Positions 1 through 6,386 of a stretch of DNA of 12,736 nt are shown here, piece by piece. The notes below the pieces were generated by a model, which was not told where the DNA came from, ran no database searches, and saw only the letters and a program-made list of their open reading frames with translations. The position numbers and the translations under genes are program-made. The stretch is taken from positions 1-12,736 of the forward strand of contig JBEIHC010000085.1 in assembly GCA_040381555.1 (NCBI GenBank). The letters are read 5' to 3'. Numbering within the stretch: position 1 is the first letter of the stretch; each line of letters opens with the position of its first letter. Origin of the DNA: CANHCC01 sp040381555 (GTDB lineage: Bacteria; Bacteroidota; Bacteroidia; J057; RFSG01).

Positions 1-1
1 C

Positions 2-292
2 GCCGAAAAGGATGTGTGGCTGCTGACCTCCCTGATTCTGGTTGAGAGACAAAAGCGGGAATTAAAACCGGTAACCGATGCCATCGAGGAAATCTTGGTG
101 CAGCTCAAACAGGATGCCGGAGGAAATGAGCAGAATCTTTCTCAGGAAGAAAAGGATTTTGCCCTGCACTTAGAGCAATTGCGTGACTTTCTGATTCTTT
201 TTAATGAATTCACCGCTCGTGCGCTTCCGTATCTCAAGGAAAAGAATATTCGTCGTTTAGATAAATTATTACAAGTACTCAATACCCTATAA
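2..292 (+). CDS. C-terminal part of an unrecognised helical protein (5' end outside window)
   Basis: The frame is open from the window edge to a TAA at 290-292, so this is the 3' end of a longer gene. A GTG at 14 lies inside the open frame and there is no reason to take it as the start. The 96 visible residues are rich in Leu, Glu, Lys and Gln and have no Cys, no signal peptide and no membrane segment; the pattern suggests a mostly alpha-helical, possibly coiled-coil soluble protein. A run near the end, LPYLKEKNIRRLDKLLQVL, looks like an amphipathic helix. The next gene starts 6 bp after the stop, so the two are probably co-transcribed. I do not recognise the family and assign no function. 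Confidence is in the frame being coding. Confidence 0.7.
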   Translation, partial: AEKDVWLLTSLILVERQKRELKPVTDAIEEILVQLKQDAGGNEQNLSQEEKDFALHLEQLRDFLILFNEFTARALPYLKEKNIRRLDKLLQVLNTL

Positions 293-298
293 GCTGCT

Positions 299-763
299 AT
301 GCAGAAGGACTTACAAAAGAATGTTGCCTTTATCCTGAAAGACCTGCACGCCCGTGAATCGATGCGGCTGGGTTGGTACCGGCAATGGTCCGGTGCCGAA
401 GAGCGATTCAAGCTGCTGCGGGAACGAAAAGCTTCTCATCAGGCATTTTTACATCAGTTATTGCGTACCCGCAATCTTTCTCCGGCCTGGTATGCCAGAC
501 TCTATTATTACCTGGGTCATTTGTCGGGACTGGCAACAGCTATTTTACCCGATGCTTGGGGTAAACAAATAGAGCATACCCTGGAGTTTTGGATTTTACA
601 GCGCTACAAAAAATATTTTCGTCGCTTGGAGCTGGATGCTCATATTCGCTCCATGATTGAAGCCATGCAAATGCGTAAACTTGGGCATGATGAACCCGCA
701 AGAGATATTCTTTCCTTGCTGGAGCAATTAATACAGGAGCAAGAGAGAATTCAGGAAGCTTAA
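299..763 (+). CDS. Small helical protein resembling a degenerate COQ7-type (ferritin-like) hydroxylase
   Basis: This is a 154-residue protein whose ATG lies 6 bp after the preceding stop. From memory of the COQ7/demethoxyubiquinone hydroxylase family, the order of landmarks matches: LHARESMRLGWYRQW (16-30) where COQ7 has DHAGExGAxxIYxGQ, then a helix with H47 followed by F50, then RNLSPAWY...LG...G..TAIL (58-82) where COQ7 has RVRPTxLxPLWxxxGxxxGxxTALLG, then TLEFWILQRY (94-103) where COQ7 has VExxIxxHY, and a last helix with H130. Putative di-iron ligands kept are E20, H47, E96 and H130. In both ExxH motifs the Glu appears to be Lys (K44-A-S-H47 and K127-L-G-H130). If so, the fold may be kept without a normal di-iron site. 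It precedes a GNAT gene by 2 bp. The alternative is an unrelated helical bundle; the homology is a pattern match, not an alignment score. Confidence 0.5.
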   Translation: MQKDLQKNVAFILKDLHARESMRLGWYRQWSGAEERFKLLRERKASHQAFLHQLLRTRNLSPAWYARLYYYLGHLSGLATAILPDAWGKQIEHTLEFWILQRYKKYFRRLELDAHIRSMIEAMQMRKLGHDEPARDILSLLEQLIQEQERIQEA

Positions 764-765
764 GT

Positions 766-1221
766 ATGTTGCAGATTCGTGAACTGTCCCTGTCTGAAGT
801 TTTACCCTTGCGGGCCTTGGTTTTGCGCAATGGAAAATTAGCTCCGGAGCAATGTGTGAATGAGGGCGATGATCATCCCGATACCTTTCATACCGGATGT
901 GTGGAGGAACAACAAGTGGTGGCCATTGCAACATTTATGCAGGAAAATTATCCGGGATATGAGGGCATTGGATTTAGATTGAGAGGGATGGCAGTGGCTC
1001 TGGAGTTACAAGGAAAAGGCTATGGGAAGAAAGCCTTGCAATTCGGGATTCAGCAGCTCAATAGTAAAGGAATTTATTATCTATGGTGCAATGCCCGCAA
1101 GGTGGCGTATGATTTTTATATAGGTCAGGGATTTCAATTTATTTCGGAGGAATTTGAAATAGGCGATATCGGTCCGCATAAGGTGATGATTTTGAAGCTC
1201 CATTCAAATTCTGAGAAATGA
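766..1221 (+). CDS. GNAT-family N-acetyltransferase
   Basis: A 151-residue protein with the layout of the GCN5-related N-acetyltransferase fold, which transfers an acetyl group from acetyl-CoA to an amine. Motif A is visible as RGMAVALELQGKGYGKKAL (73-91), with the Q82-G-K-G-Y-G87 pyrophosphate-binding loop matching Q/RxxGxG/A. Motif B follows: the strand YLWCNA (105-110), then AYDFYIGQGF (114-123), the usual x-x-FYxxxGF signature, and the final strand PHKVMILKL. The length is typical of single-domain GNATs. The substrate cannot be told from sequence. The gene starts 2 bp after the previous stop, and its TGA overlaps the next gene's ATG (ATGA at 1218-1221), which indicates translational coupling to the FAD oxidoreductase. 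Confidence 0.88.
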   Translation: MLQIRELSLSEVLPLRALVLRNGKLAPEQCVNEGDDHPDTFHTGCVEEQQVVAIATFMQENYPGYEGIGFRLRGMAVALELQGKGYGKKALQFGIQQLNSKGIYYLWCNARKVAYDFYIGQGFQFISEEFEIGDIGPHKVMILKLHSNSEK

Positions 1222-2363
1222 GGCCTATTTCTTTTTGGGAAAGGGAAAGTTTTTTGGAGTCTTATGATTACCTGATTATCGGTGCGGGCATTGTCGGCTT
1301 GAGTGCTGCCTTGCAGTTGAAGCGCAAGTATCCGGATGCCCACATAGCAGTGATCGAAAGGAATTGGCTGCCCAATGGAGCCAGCACCAAGAATGCGGGT
1401 TTTGCTTGCTTTGGTAGCCCCACAGAATTATTGGATGATTTAGGAAAAAGCCCGGCAGCGGAAGTGTTTAACCTGGTACAAGAAAGATATCAGGGATTAG
1501 AACTATTAAAAGAAACGCTAGGTGAATCTGCAATCGGCTACGAACCCAATGGAGGATACGAGATATTTACCCATGGTCAGGAAGTGTTGTACACGAGTGT
1601 CGTAACTAAACTAACGGAATTAAATCAATCACTCAAAGATTATTTGCCTTTTTCTCCGGTATATTCAGAAGTATCCTTGGAAAAAGAAACATTTGGGATG
1701 CGCAATTTAGTGGGGATAATCAGAATAGAAGGGGAGGCACAAATTAATACCGGAAAAATGATGCGAGCCTTGTGGGATACCGTTCTCTCCATGGGGGTAA
1801 GGGTTTTCACCGGAGTAGAGGTAGATAAAATTGAAGAAAGTACAAATGGAATTGAATTAATTCTAACAGATCAAGCTGTAATTAAAGGAAAAGAATTATT
1901 CATTACGATTAATGGATTTATACAAAAATTTCTACCGGAATTAGCCGTTTATCCAGCCAGGGCGCAAGTAATGATTACCAAGCCTATTCCGGGTTTGAAA
2001 TTAAAAGGCTCTTATCATTATGACGAAGGATATTATTATTTCCGAAATGTAGGCAATAGGGTACTATTGGGGGGAGGAAGGAATTTAGATTTTAAGGGCG
2101 AACAAACGACCGAGATGGACAATACTCCCGTGATTATGGAGTCCTTACATCATTTGATGCAAGAGGTGATTTTGCCAGGGATACCGTATGAAGAGGACAT
2201 GCGTTGGAGTGGCATAATGGGGGTAGGGCCAGTAAAGAAATATATTCTAGAGCAAGTGAGTCCTCGCATTCGAATTGGCGTCCGAATGGGCGGAATGGGT
2301 GTTGCCTTAGGGAGTTTGGTGGGGTTGAAATTGGCTGAGGGAATTGACAAAGGAAACTCATAA
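1218..2363 (+). CDS. DAO-type FAD-dependent oxidoreductase
   Basis: A 381-residue flavoprotein of the D-amino-acid oxidase/glycine oxidase-like superfamily, which oxidises amines or amino acids. The N-terminal dinucleotide-binding motif YDYLIIGAGIVGLSAAL (16-32) contains GxGxxG. It is followed by the acidic end of strand 2 (AVIERN, 44-49) and the substrate-side loop LPNGASTKNAGFACFGS (51-67). The C-terminal FAD-closing segment is RIGVRMGGMGVALGSLVGLKLA, near residues 352-373. I chose the ATG at 1218 because it overlaps the upstream stop as ATGA; the 15 residues before the Rossmann strand are slightly long, but no better start is seen. The stop codon is part of a 7-bp tandem repeat, so the last residues (N-S-stop) are read from repeat sequence. 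No signal peptide is seen, so it is probably cytoplasmic. The substrate is unknown. Confidence 0.9.
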   Translation: MRPISFWERESFLESYDYLIIGAGIVGLSAALQLKRKYPDAHIAVIERNWLPNGASTKNAGFACFGSPTELLDDLGKSPAAEVFNLVQERYQGLELLKETLGESAIGYEPNGGYEIFTHGQEVLYTSVVTKLTELNQSLKDYLPFSPVYSEVSLEKETFGMRNLVGIIRIEGEAQINTGKMMRALWDTVLSMGVRVFTGVEVDKIEESTNGIELILTDQAVIKGKELFITINGFIQKFLPELAVYPARAQVMITKPIPGLKLKGSYHYDEGYYYFRNVGNRVLLGGGRNLDFKGEQTTEMDNTPVIMESLHHLMQEVILPGIPYEEDMRWSGIMGVGPVKKYILEQVSPRIRIGVRMGGMGVALGSLVGLKLAEGIDKGNS

Positions 2364-2410
2364 CTCATAACTCATCACTCATAATTCATCACTCATCACT
2401 CATAACTCAA
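2355..2410 (+). repeat. Eight tandem 7-bp repeats (AACTCAT / CACTCAT)
   Basis: Eight adjacent heptamers run in exact register: AACTCAT x3, CACTCAT, AATTCAT, CACTCAT x2 and a final AACTCAA. The first two copies overlap the last codons and the TAA of the FAD oxidoreductase, and the last copy ends one base before the DUF1801 start codon. The repeat therefore fills the whole 48-bp gap and leaves no Shine-Dalgarno-like sequence. It could be a slippage tract or a multi-site protein-binding array; the sequence alone does not decide. Confidence 0.95.
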
Positions 2411-2411
2411 A

Positions 2412-2765
2412 ATGGTTTCCAAAACTGACGCCTATATAAATTCTTTCCCGCCGGAGGTTCAGTTGCATTTGAACAGGATTAGAGCGCTTGTGAAAAAGTC
2501 TGTTCCGGAAGCAGATGAATCTATGAGTTATGGGATGCCTGCTTATAAATTAAAAGGAAAGCCTTTGATTTATTTTGCAGGATATAAAAATCATATTGGA
2601 TTGTACGCTACACCTTCCGGGCATGAGGCATTCGCTCAAGAATTATCGAAATACAAACAGGGAAAGGGCTCAGTGCAGTTTCCCTTGGATGAAGAGATTC
2701 CATTTGAGTTGATAAAGAGAATTGTTCTATTTCGTGCTCAATCTATAGAATCTGGAAAATTTTAA
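2412..2765 (+). CDS. DUF1801 (YdhG-like) small protein
   Basis: A 117-residue protein recognisable as a DUF1801/YdhG-type domain. The typical features are an N-terminal helix (YINSFPPEVQLHLNRIRALV), the conserved ESMSYGMPAYKLKGKPLIYFA segment (about 36-56), the HIGLYATPSG strand-turn (61-70), and the basic KQGKGSVQFPLDEEIPFELIKRIV end that contains the family's K-G-S-xxF-P pattern. Some members, such as Bacillus Fra/YdhG, have been described as frataxin-like iron chaperones. That role is not proven for most homologues and is not claimed here. The protein is soluble, with no signal peptide. The start codon directly follows the heptamer repeat array. The gene ends 18 bp before the 17-bp palindromic array and converges with the VWA gene. 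Confidence 0.87.
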   Translation: MVSKTDAYINSFPPEVQLHLNRIRALVKKSVPEADESMSYGMPAYKLKGKPLIYFAGYKNHIGLYATPSGHEAFAQELSKYKQGKGSVQFPLDEEIPFELIKRIVLFRAQSIESGKF

Positions 2766-2783
2766 GTTGTGCTTCCTTAGAAA

Positions 2784-2963
2784 GGGTAAACCTCAGTTTA
2801 GGGTAAACTTCCGTTTAGGGTAAACCTCGGTTTAGGGTAAACCCCAGTTTAGGGTAAACCTCGGTTTAGGGTAAACCTCGGTTTAGGGTAAACCCCAGTT
2901 TAGGGTAAACCTCGGTTTAGGGTAAACCTCGGTTTAGGGTAAACCCCGGTTTAGGGTAAACCC
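2784..2963. repeat. Array A: 11 x 17-bp tandem interrupted palindromes (core TTAGGGTAA)
   Basis: The string GGGTAAAC recurs at 2784 and every 17 bp up to 2954, giving 11 copies with no change in spacing. The commonest monomer is GGGTAAACCTCGGTTTA. Around each GGG (copies 2-11), GTTTA and TAAAC form an inverted repeat, extended to GGTTTA-GGG-TAAACC in most copies; TAAACC-TC-GGTTTA gives a second, alternative pairing between neighbours. The 4-bp linkers run CTCA, TTCC, CTCG, CCCA, CTCG, CTCG, CCCA, CTCG, CTCG, CCCG, which is a 3-unit (51-bp) superperiod. The array fills the gap between two convergent genes, starting 18 bp after the DUF1801 stop and ending 9 bp from the VWA stop. No separate T-tract terminator is present here. 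Confidence 0.97.
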
Positions 2964-2972
2964 ATTGTTAAA

Positions 2973-5123
2973 TCACACCAAACCAAAAAATTTCCTGACA
3001 ACCCATTCAATCGTGAGTAAAAGGAAAATAACCAACAATGGCCATAAAAGCCGGTTTAAATCCAATGCAGCAATGCGATAATCTACAATGGTTTTCATGG
3101 TTTCTAATTCACTGAGCTTTTGAGCTAAGGCTGGTAGGTCTTCCAGCCGCACGACTGCTCCTCCACTGCGTTGGGCTAACTGTTGCATCAGTCCAGCATC
3201 TGCGGTGAGTTTCATGTATTCTATTTCTGATTTACCAACGGTGAAAAATCCCTGATCCCGCATTTCGGGTTGACCTTCTAATTCCGTACTGGCGCGGTAA
3301 CTGTATTGACCAGGAGCTAAACCAAATAATTCTAATGCATATTGCTTGTCGGCATTTTCACTGAGGTATTGCACCTGCTCTTCTCCGGAATCATTTTTAT
3401 AGGTAAATTTTATTTCCGCACCAGATACAGGCTGATAGGTGTCATCATATACTTCTCCCCGAATTAAAATGCGGTCATTTCCACTGAAGAAATTGCGCAC
3501 AGGATAGACTTTGAATTTTCTCTTGTCTTCGCGGGTAGTGAGCCATTGCAGGCAATTGCCTAACCAGATGTCAAAATTGTCGAAAGACTGTGTTTCCAGA
3601 AAAGCATGGGTTCTCCAGCGCCAGATATTTTCGCCAACGATGACCATATTTTTCCGGCCCAATTGTTCTTGAAATCCAAAAATTGGAAAGGGTAACCGTA
3701 CGGATTTGATAATAGCTTTGCCAAATACCTTGGTATTGGATTTGGGTTGCCAATCACTATTATTTCGAATGAGGGGAGGGGCATGGCTAAGCCATTCATC
3801 CCAACGACTATCAAAGGTCCAGGTGGAGTGGGAGTGATAGGTGGCATCGGTGTACACTAAGGCTTCGGATACTTGCTCCGACCAAGAAGCGGGCACAATT
3901 CCCAGATATTTTAAGAGTCTTTCGTCCGTTCTTAAATCGGTTTGAGATCCGGCAATAAAAAGCAAGGGGAGATTTTTTTTCTCAATCACATCCAGGATTT
4001 TATTTAGCCATTCTTTGTCCTGTGGATTGTTGGGGAAATTATGAAGGATGAATAAATCAAAGTCATTGAGTTTTTGGGCATCTGGGTTCAGGTAAAAGGA
4101 GGTTTTGGTTTTACGCTGAAAGGATTCTGCTTGATACTCATCGAATCTTTGCAAAGCCCGGGTGATTGCACCGAGGTCGGGATGGGGCCCACCGGCAAAC
4201 ACAGCAATTTTCATTCTGTTTTCCAATACCCGAAGATAGAAGCGCGCGGTATTGTTTTGAAGGGCTCGCTCTCCTGGCATGGGACTAGCTTGGAATTCAT
4301 ACACCTGTTGCCCGGGTTCGGTGGGTTTTACCTGAAAGAATAATTCTTGCTCGGGCAGGTCATTTCTCAGGGTAATGCGTTTGGCATCTAGAACTTTTCC
4401 TTTATGCAGGATGCGCACTTCTGTTTCCACACCCGAATAGCCACTGCTTCTCAGGAGCAATCGCACGGGCACCTCACTGCCGATGTAGGCAATTTCATTT
4501 ACCTGAATATCTCCGATGGCGATGTCTTTTCTGGGTACGGTATCTCCTGCAAGTACTGTAAATACAGGCACTCCCAGGCGATCTAATTGGTAGATGGGAT
4601 TATCTCCGGAGGTATTGATGCCATCTGAAAATACCACAATGGCAGCGAGATGTCTTCCAGAGAATCTTTCGGATAAATCTCTTAATCCGGTGGAGAGGTC
4701 CGTTCCATTTCTGTCGTAACGGATGCTGTCGGGGTTAAAGGTTCCGGAGATTCCCTCCCCAAAGTTGAAGGCTTGGAGGGAGGCTTCCTCTGAGGAAATT
4801 CCGGCAGCGAAGGATTTATACTGATCAGGTAATAGGGTTCGAATTCGAGTAGAGTCCGCACTGCCCATCATACTTTCGGAGGCATCATGCATCCAAGCAA
4901 TAACGGGTAAATTCCGCACTTTTTCCTGGGAGCGAATAACGGGCTCTAGGAGAAAAACTAAAGCAATAATCAAAACCAGCGCGCGAAGACTCATCAACAG
5001 ATAGTAGATGGGCGGACTCAGGCGGTCTTTGGCTTTCCGATAGGTAAACCAAGAAATGAATAGTGCCAGCGGTACAATGACCAGCAGCCAGAGAGGAGAG
5101 TATGAAAATTCGATTTCGAACAT
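2973..5123 (-). CDS. VWA-domain inner-membrane protein
   Basis: A 716-residue membrane-anchored protein with a von Willebrand factor A domain. Two N-terminal membrane segments (about 11-28 and 40-60) are followed by a VWA domain with an intact metal-ion (MIDAS) site: D80-A-S82-E-S84, T141 in GTDLSTGL and D167 in VFSDGIN. Next come Ig-like strands (about 200-300), an alpha/beta stretch beginning MKIAVFAGGPHPDLG (304-318) that resembles the glutamine-amidotransferase-like domain of related proteins, a further beta-rich part, and a C-terminal membrane segment (about 692-707) with basic residues after it. Large Bacteroidota proteins of this design, related to BatA/BatB, are common and mostly uncharacterised; VWA domains usually mediate metal-dependent protein binding. 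No MoxR ATPase or other Bat gene is adjacent. It starts 51 bp after fabG on the same strand and is probably the last gene of that operon. Its 3' end faces array A. Confidence 0.87.
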   Translation of the reverse strand: MFEIEFSYSPLWLLVIVPLALFISWFTYRKAKDRLSPPIYYLLMSLRALVLIIALVFLLEPVIRSQEKVRNLPVIAWMHDASESMMGSADSTRIRTLLPDQYKSFAAGISSEEASLQAFNFGEGISGTFNPDSIRYDRNGTDLSTGLRDLSERFSGRHLAAIVVFSDGINTSGDNPIYQLDRLGVPVFTVLAGDTVPRKDIAIGDIQVNEIAYIGSEVPVRLLLRSSGYSGVETEVRILHKGKVLDAKRITLRNDLPEQELFFQVKPTEPGQQVYEFQASPMPGERALQNNTARFYLRVLENRMKIAVFAGGPHPDLGAITRALQRFDEYQAESFQRKTKTSFYLNPDAQKLNDFDLFILHNFPNNPQDKEWLNKILDVIEKKNLPLLFIAGSQTDLRTDERLLKYLGIVPASWSEQVSEALVYTDATYHSHSTWTFDSRWDEWLSHAPPLIRNNSDWQPKSNTKVFGKAIIKSVRLPFPIFGFQEQLGRKNMVIVGENIWRWRTHAFLETQSFDNFDIWLGNCLQWLTTREDKRKFKVYPVRNFFSGNDRILIRGEVYDDTYQPVSGAEIKFTYKNDSGEEQVQYLSENADKQYALELFGLAPGQYSYRASTELEGQPEMRDQGFFTVGKSEIEYMKLTADAGLMQQLAQRSGGAVVRLEDLPALAQKLSELETMKTIVDYRIAALDLNRLLWPLLVIFLLLTIEWVVRKFFGLV

Positions 5124-5174
5124 GTGATAGGTAATGCTTTTCCAAGTCTGTACTTTGCAGGAACAGGAATGGAA

Positions 5175-5921
5175 TTACATTTTCATCCCTCCATCGATAT
5201 GGATAACCTGTCCGGTTACATAAGAAGAGAGGTCTGAACCCAGAAATACGCACACATTGGATACATCTTGTACCGTACCTGGGCGGTTTAGGGGAATTCT
5301 TTGCAACCAGTTGTCAATTTCCGTTTGAGGAATTGCCTGAGTCATTTCGGTCATGATAAACCCAGGCGCAATGGCATTGGCGCGAATATTTCGGGAGCCT
5401 AATTCTTTGGCAACAGATTTGGTGAAGCCGATGATACCCGCTTTGGAAGCAGAGTAATTGGCCTGACCTGCATTCCCATCTACTCCAACGACTGAGCTGA
5501 CATTAATGAAGGATCCACTCTTTTGTTTCATCATGGTTTTGATGGCTGCTTTGGTGTAGTTAAATACACTTTTCAGGTTGACTTCCATCACCAAGTCAAA
5601 AGCTTCCTCCGTCATTCGGAGCAATAAATTATCTCGTGTGATACCTGCATTATTGACTACGATGTCAATTTTTCCGAAGGTAGCTACGATGTCGTCCACC
5701 ACTTCATGTGCCCGATTGAAGTCAGCTGCATTGGCATTATACCCCTTGTTTTTGACGCCGATTGCTGTTAGTTCTGCTTCCATCGCTTGAATATGTTCTT
5801 CAGCAGCGATATCTGTGAATGCTACTTCAGCGCCTTGTCGGGCATACTCCAATGCAATAGCTTTTCCGATGCCTCGAGTGGCACCCGTAATCAATGCGGT
5901 TTTTCCTTGCAATAGTTTCAT
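5175..5921 (-). CDS. fabG: 3-oxoacyl-[acyl-carrier-protein] reductase (SDR family)
   Basis: A 248-residue classical short-chain dehydrogenase, best matched to FabG, which reduces 3-oxoacyl-ACP with NADPH in the fatty-acid elongation cycle. The cofactor loop is TGATRGIG (12-19), the NNAG motif is at 90-93, the catalytic tetrad is N115, S143, Y156 and K160 (YSASK), and the AIAPGFIMTEM segment (183-193) and the closing GQVIHIDGGMKM are as in FabG. The length is exactly that of the family. One caution is that SDR paralogues with other substrates share these motifs; the C-terminus and the ITRDNLLLRM segment (94-103) favour FabG. It lies 18 bp downstream of the small membrane-protein gene and on the same strand as fmt, which fits a housekeeping operon. 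It is cytoplasmic. Confidence 0.93.
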   Translation of the reverse strand: MKLLQGKTALITGATRGIGKAIALEYARQGAEVAFTDIAAEEHIQAMEAELTAIGVKNKGYNANAADFNRAHEVVDDIVATFGKIDIVVNNAGITRDNLLLRMTEEAFDLVMEVNLKSVFNYTKAAIKTMMKQKSGSFINVSSVVGVDGNAGQANYSASKAGIIGFTKSVAKELGSRNIRANAIAPGFIMTEMTQAIPQTEIDNWLQRIPLNRPGTVQDVSNVCVFLGSDLSSYVTGQVIHIDGGMKM

Positions 5922-5939
5922 GAGGTAAAAATAATCATT

Positions 5940-6386
5940 TCAAATTTGCGGACGATAGGATAAATGCGAACAGATTAAATCAAAGGTATCCCAGTCCTGA
6001 GATTTAAGAACGACCACGCGGTCAAAATAGTGAAAAGAGGCCTGCATTTCTTCCCGGGAAAAATTAGCCAGTTCTAGGGGAAATGTCTTGGATTCTTTGG
6101 AAAAAAGTACATCCCAGACCGTTAAGAGGGCGAAATGATCCTGCAAAATGAAGACTTCAGCAATTTTTCGACGCATGGTAACTACTGCCATGAGATTGGC
6201 TGCTGCTAGGGCAAGGGCAAATCCGGAAACGGCAAAAGTCAAGATTTCTTGATGTCGAAATACTTTGAGTAGGGTAATCAACATCACCAACATGGAAAGC
6301 CTTCCGAAATGAACTAAGACATTTTCTTGGAATATGAGCCATTTGCTCTTTCTGCTGGGGTAGTATCGGCTGCGGAAACTATTCAT
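5940..6386 (-). CDS. Small two-helix membrane protein, unrecognised
   Basis: A 148-residue protein with a basic N-terminus (about 1-20), two hydrophobic segments (about 28-43 and 48-69, the latter ALALAAAN-rich), a short basic turn MRRK (71-74) and a soluble C-terminal half. That half alternates strand-like stretches (AEVFILQDHFALLTVWDVLF, then FPLELANFSREEM) with a final helix containing WDTFDLICSHL. This arrangement, two membrane helices then a small beta-rich domain ending in a helix, resembles bacterial PH-like membrane proteins, but that is only a shape argument. Its ATG shares one base with the fmt stop (TAATG), so translation is probably coupled to fmt. I do not recognise a named family. 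Confidence 0.75.
   Translation of the reverse strand: MNSFRSRYYPSRKSKWLIFQENVLVHFGRLSMLVMLITLLKVFRHQEILTFAVSGFALALAAANLMAVVTMRRKIAEVFILQDHFALLTVWDVLFSKESKTFPLELANFSREEMQASFHYFDRVVVLKSQDWDTFDLICSHLSYRPQI

Noticed and set aside
14..16. GTG as the start of the first gene
   Set aside because: The frame is open upstream to the window edge and the next gene context suggests a truncated longer gene.
2134..2368. Minus-strand open frames of about 72-75 codons
   Set aside because: They lie fully opposite the FAD oxidoreductase, have no recognisable domain and run into the heptamer repeat.
2784..2963. Telomere-like TTAGGG repeats
   Set aside because: The hexamer TTAGGG occurs once per 17-bp unit rather than in direct tandem, is part of a palindrome, and lies in an internal junction between bacterial genes.
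5151..5157. TACTTTG on the plus strand as a promoter
   Set aside because: It is one base short of TAnnTTTG and would drive transcription antisense into the VWA-fabG gap with no plus-strand gene downstream.
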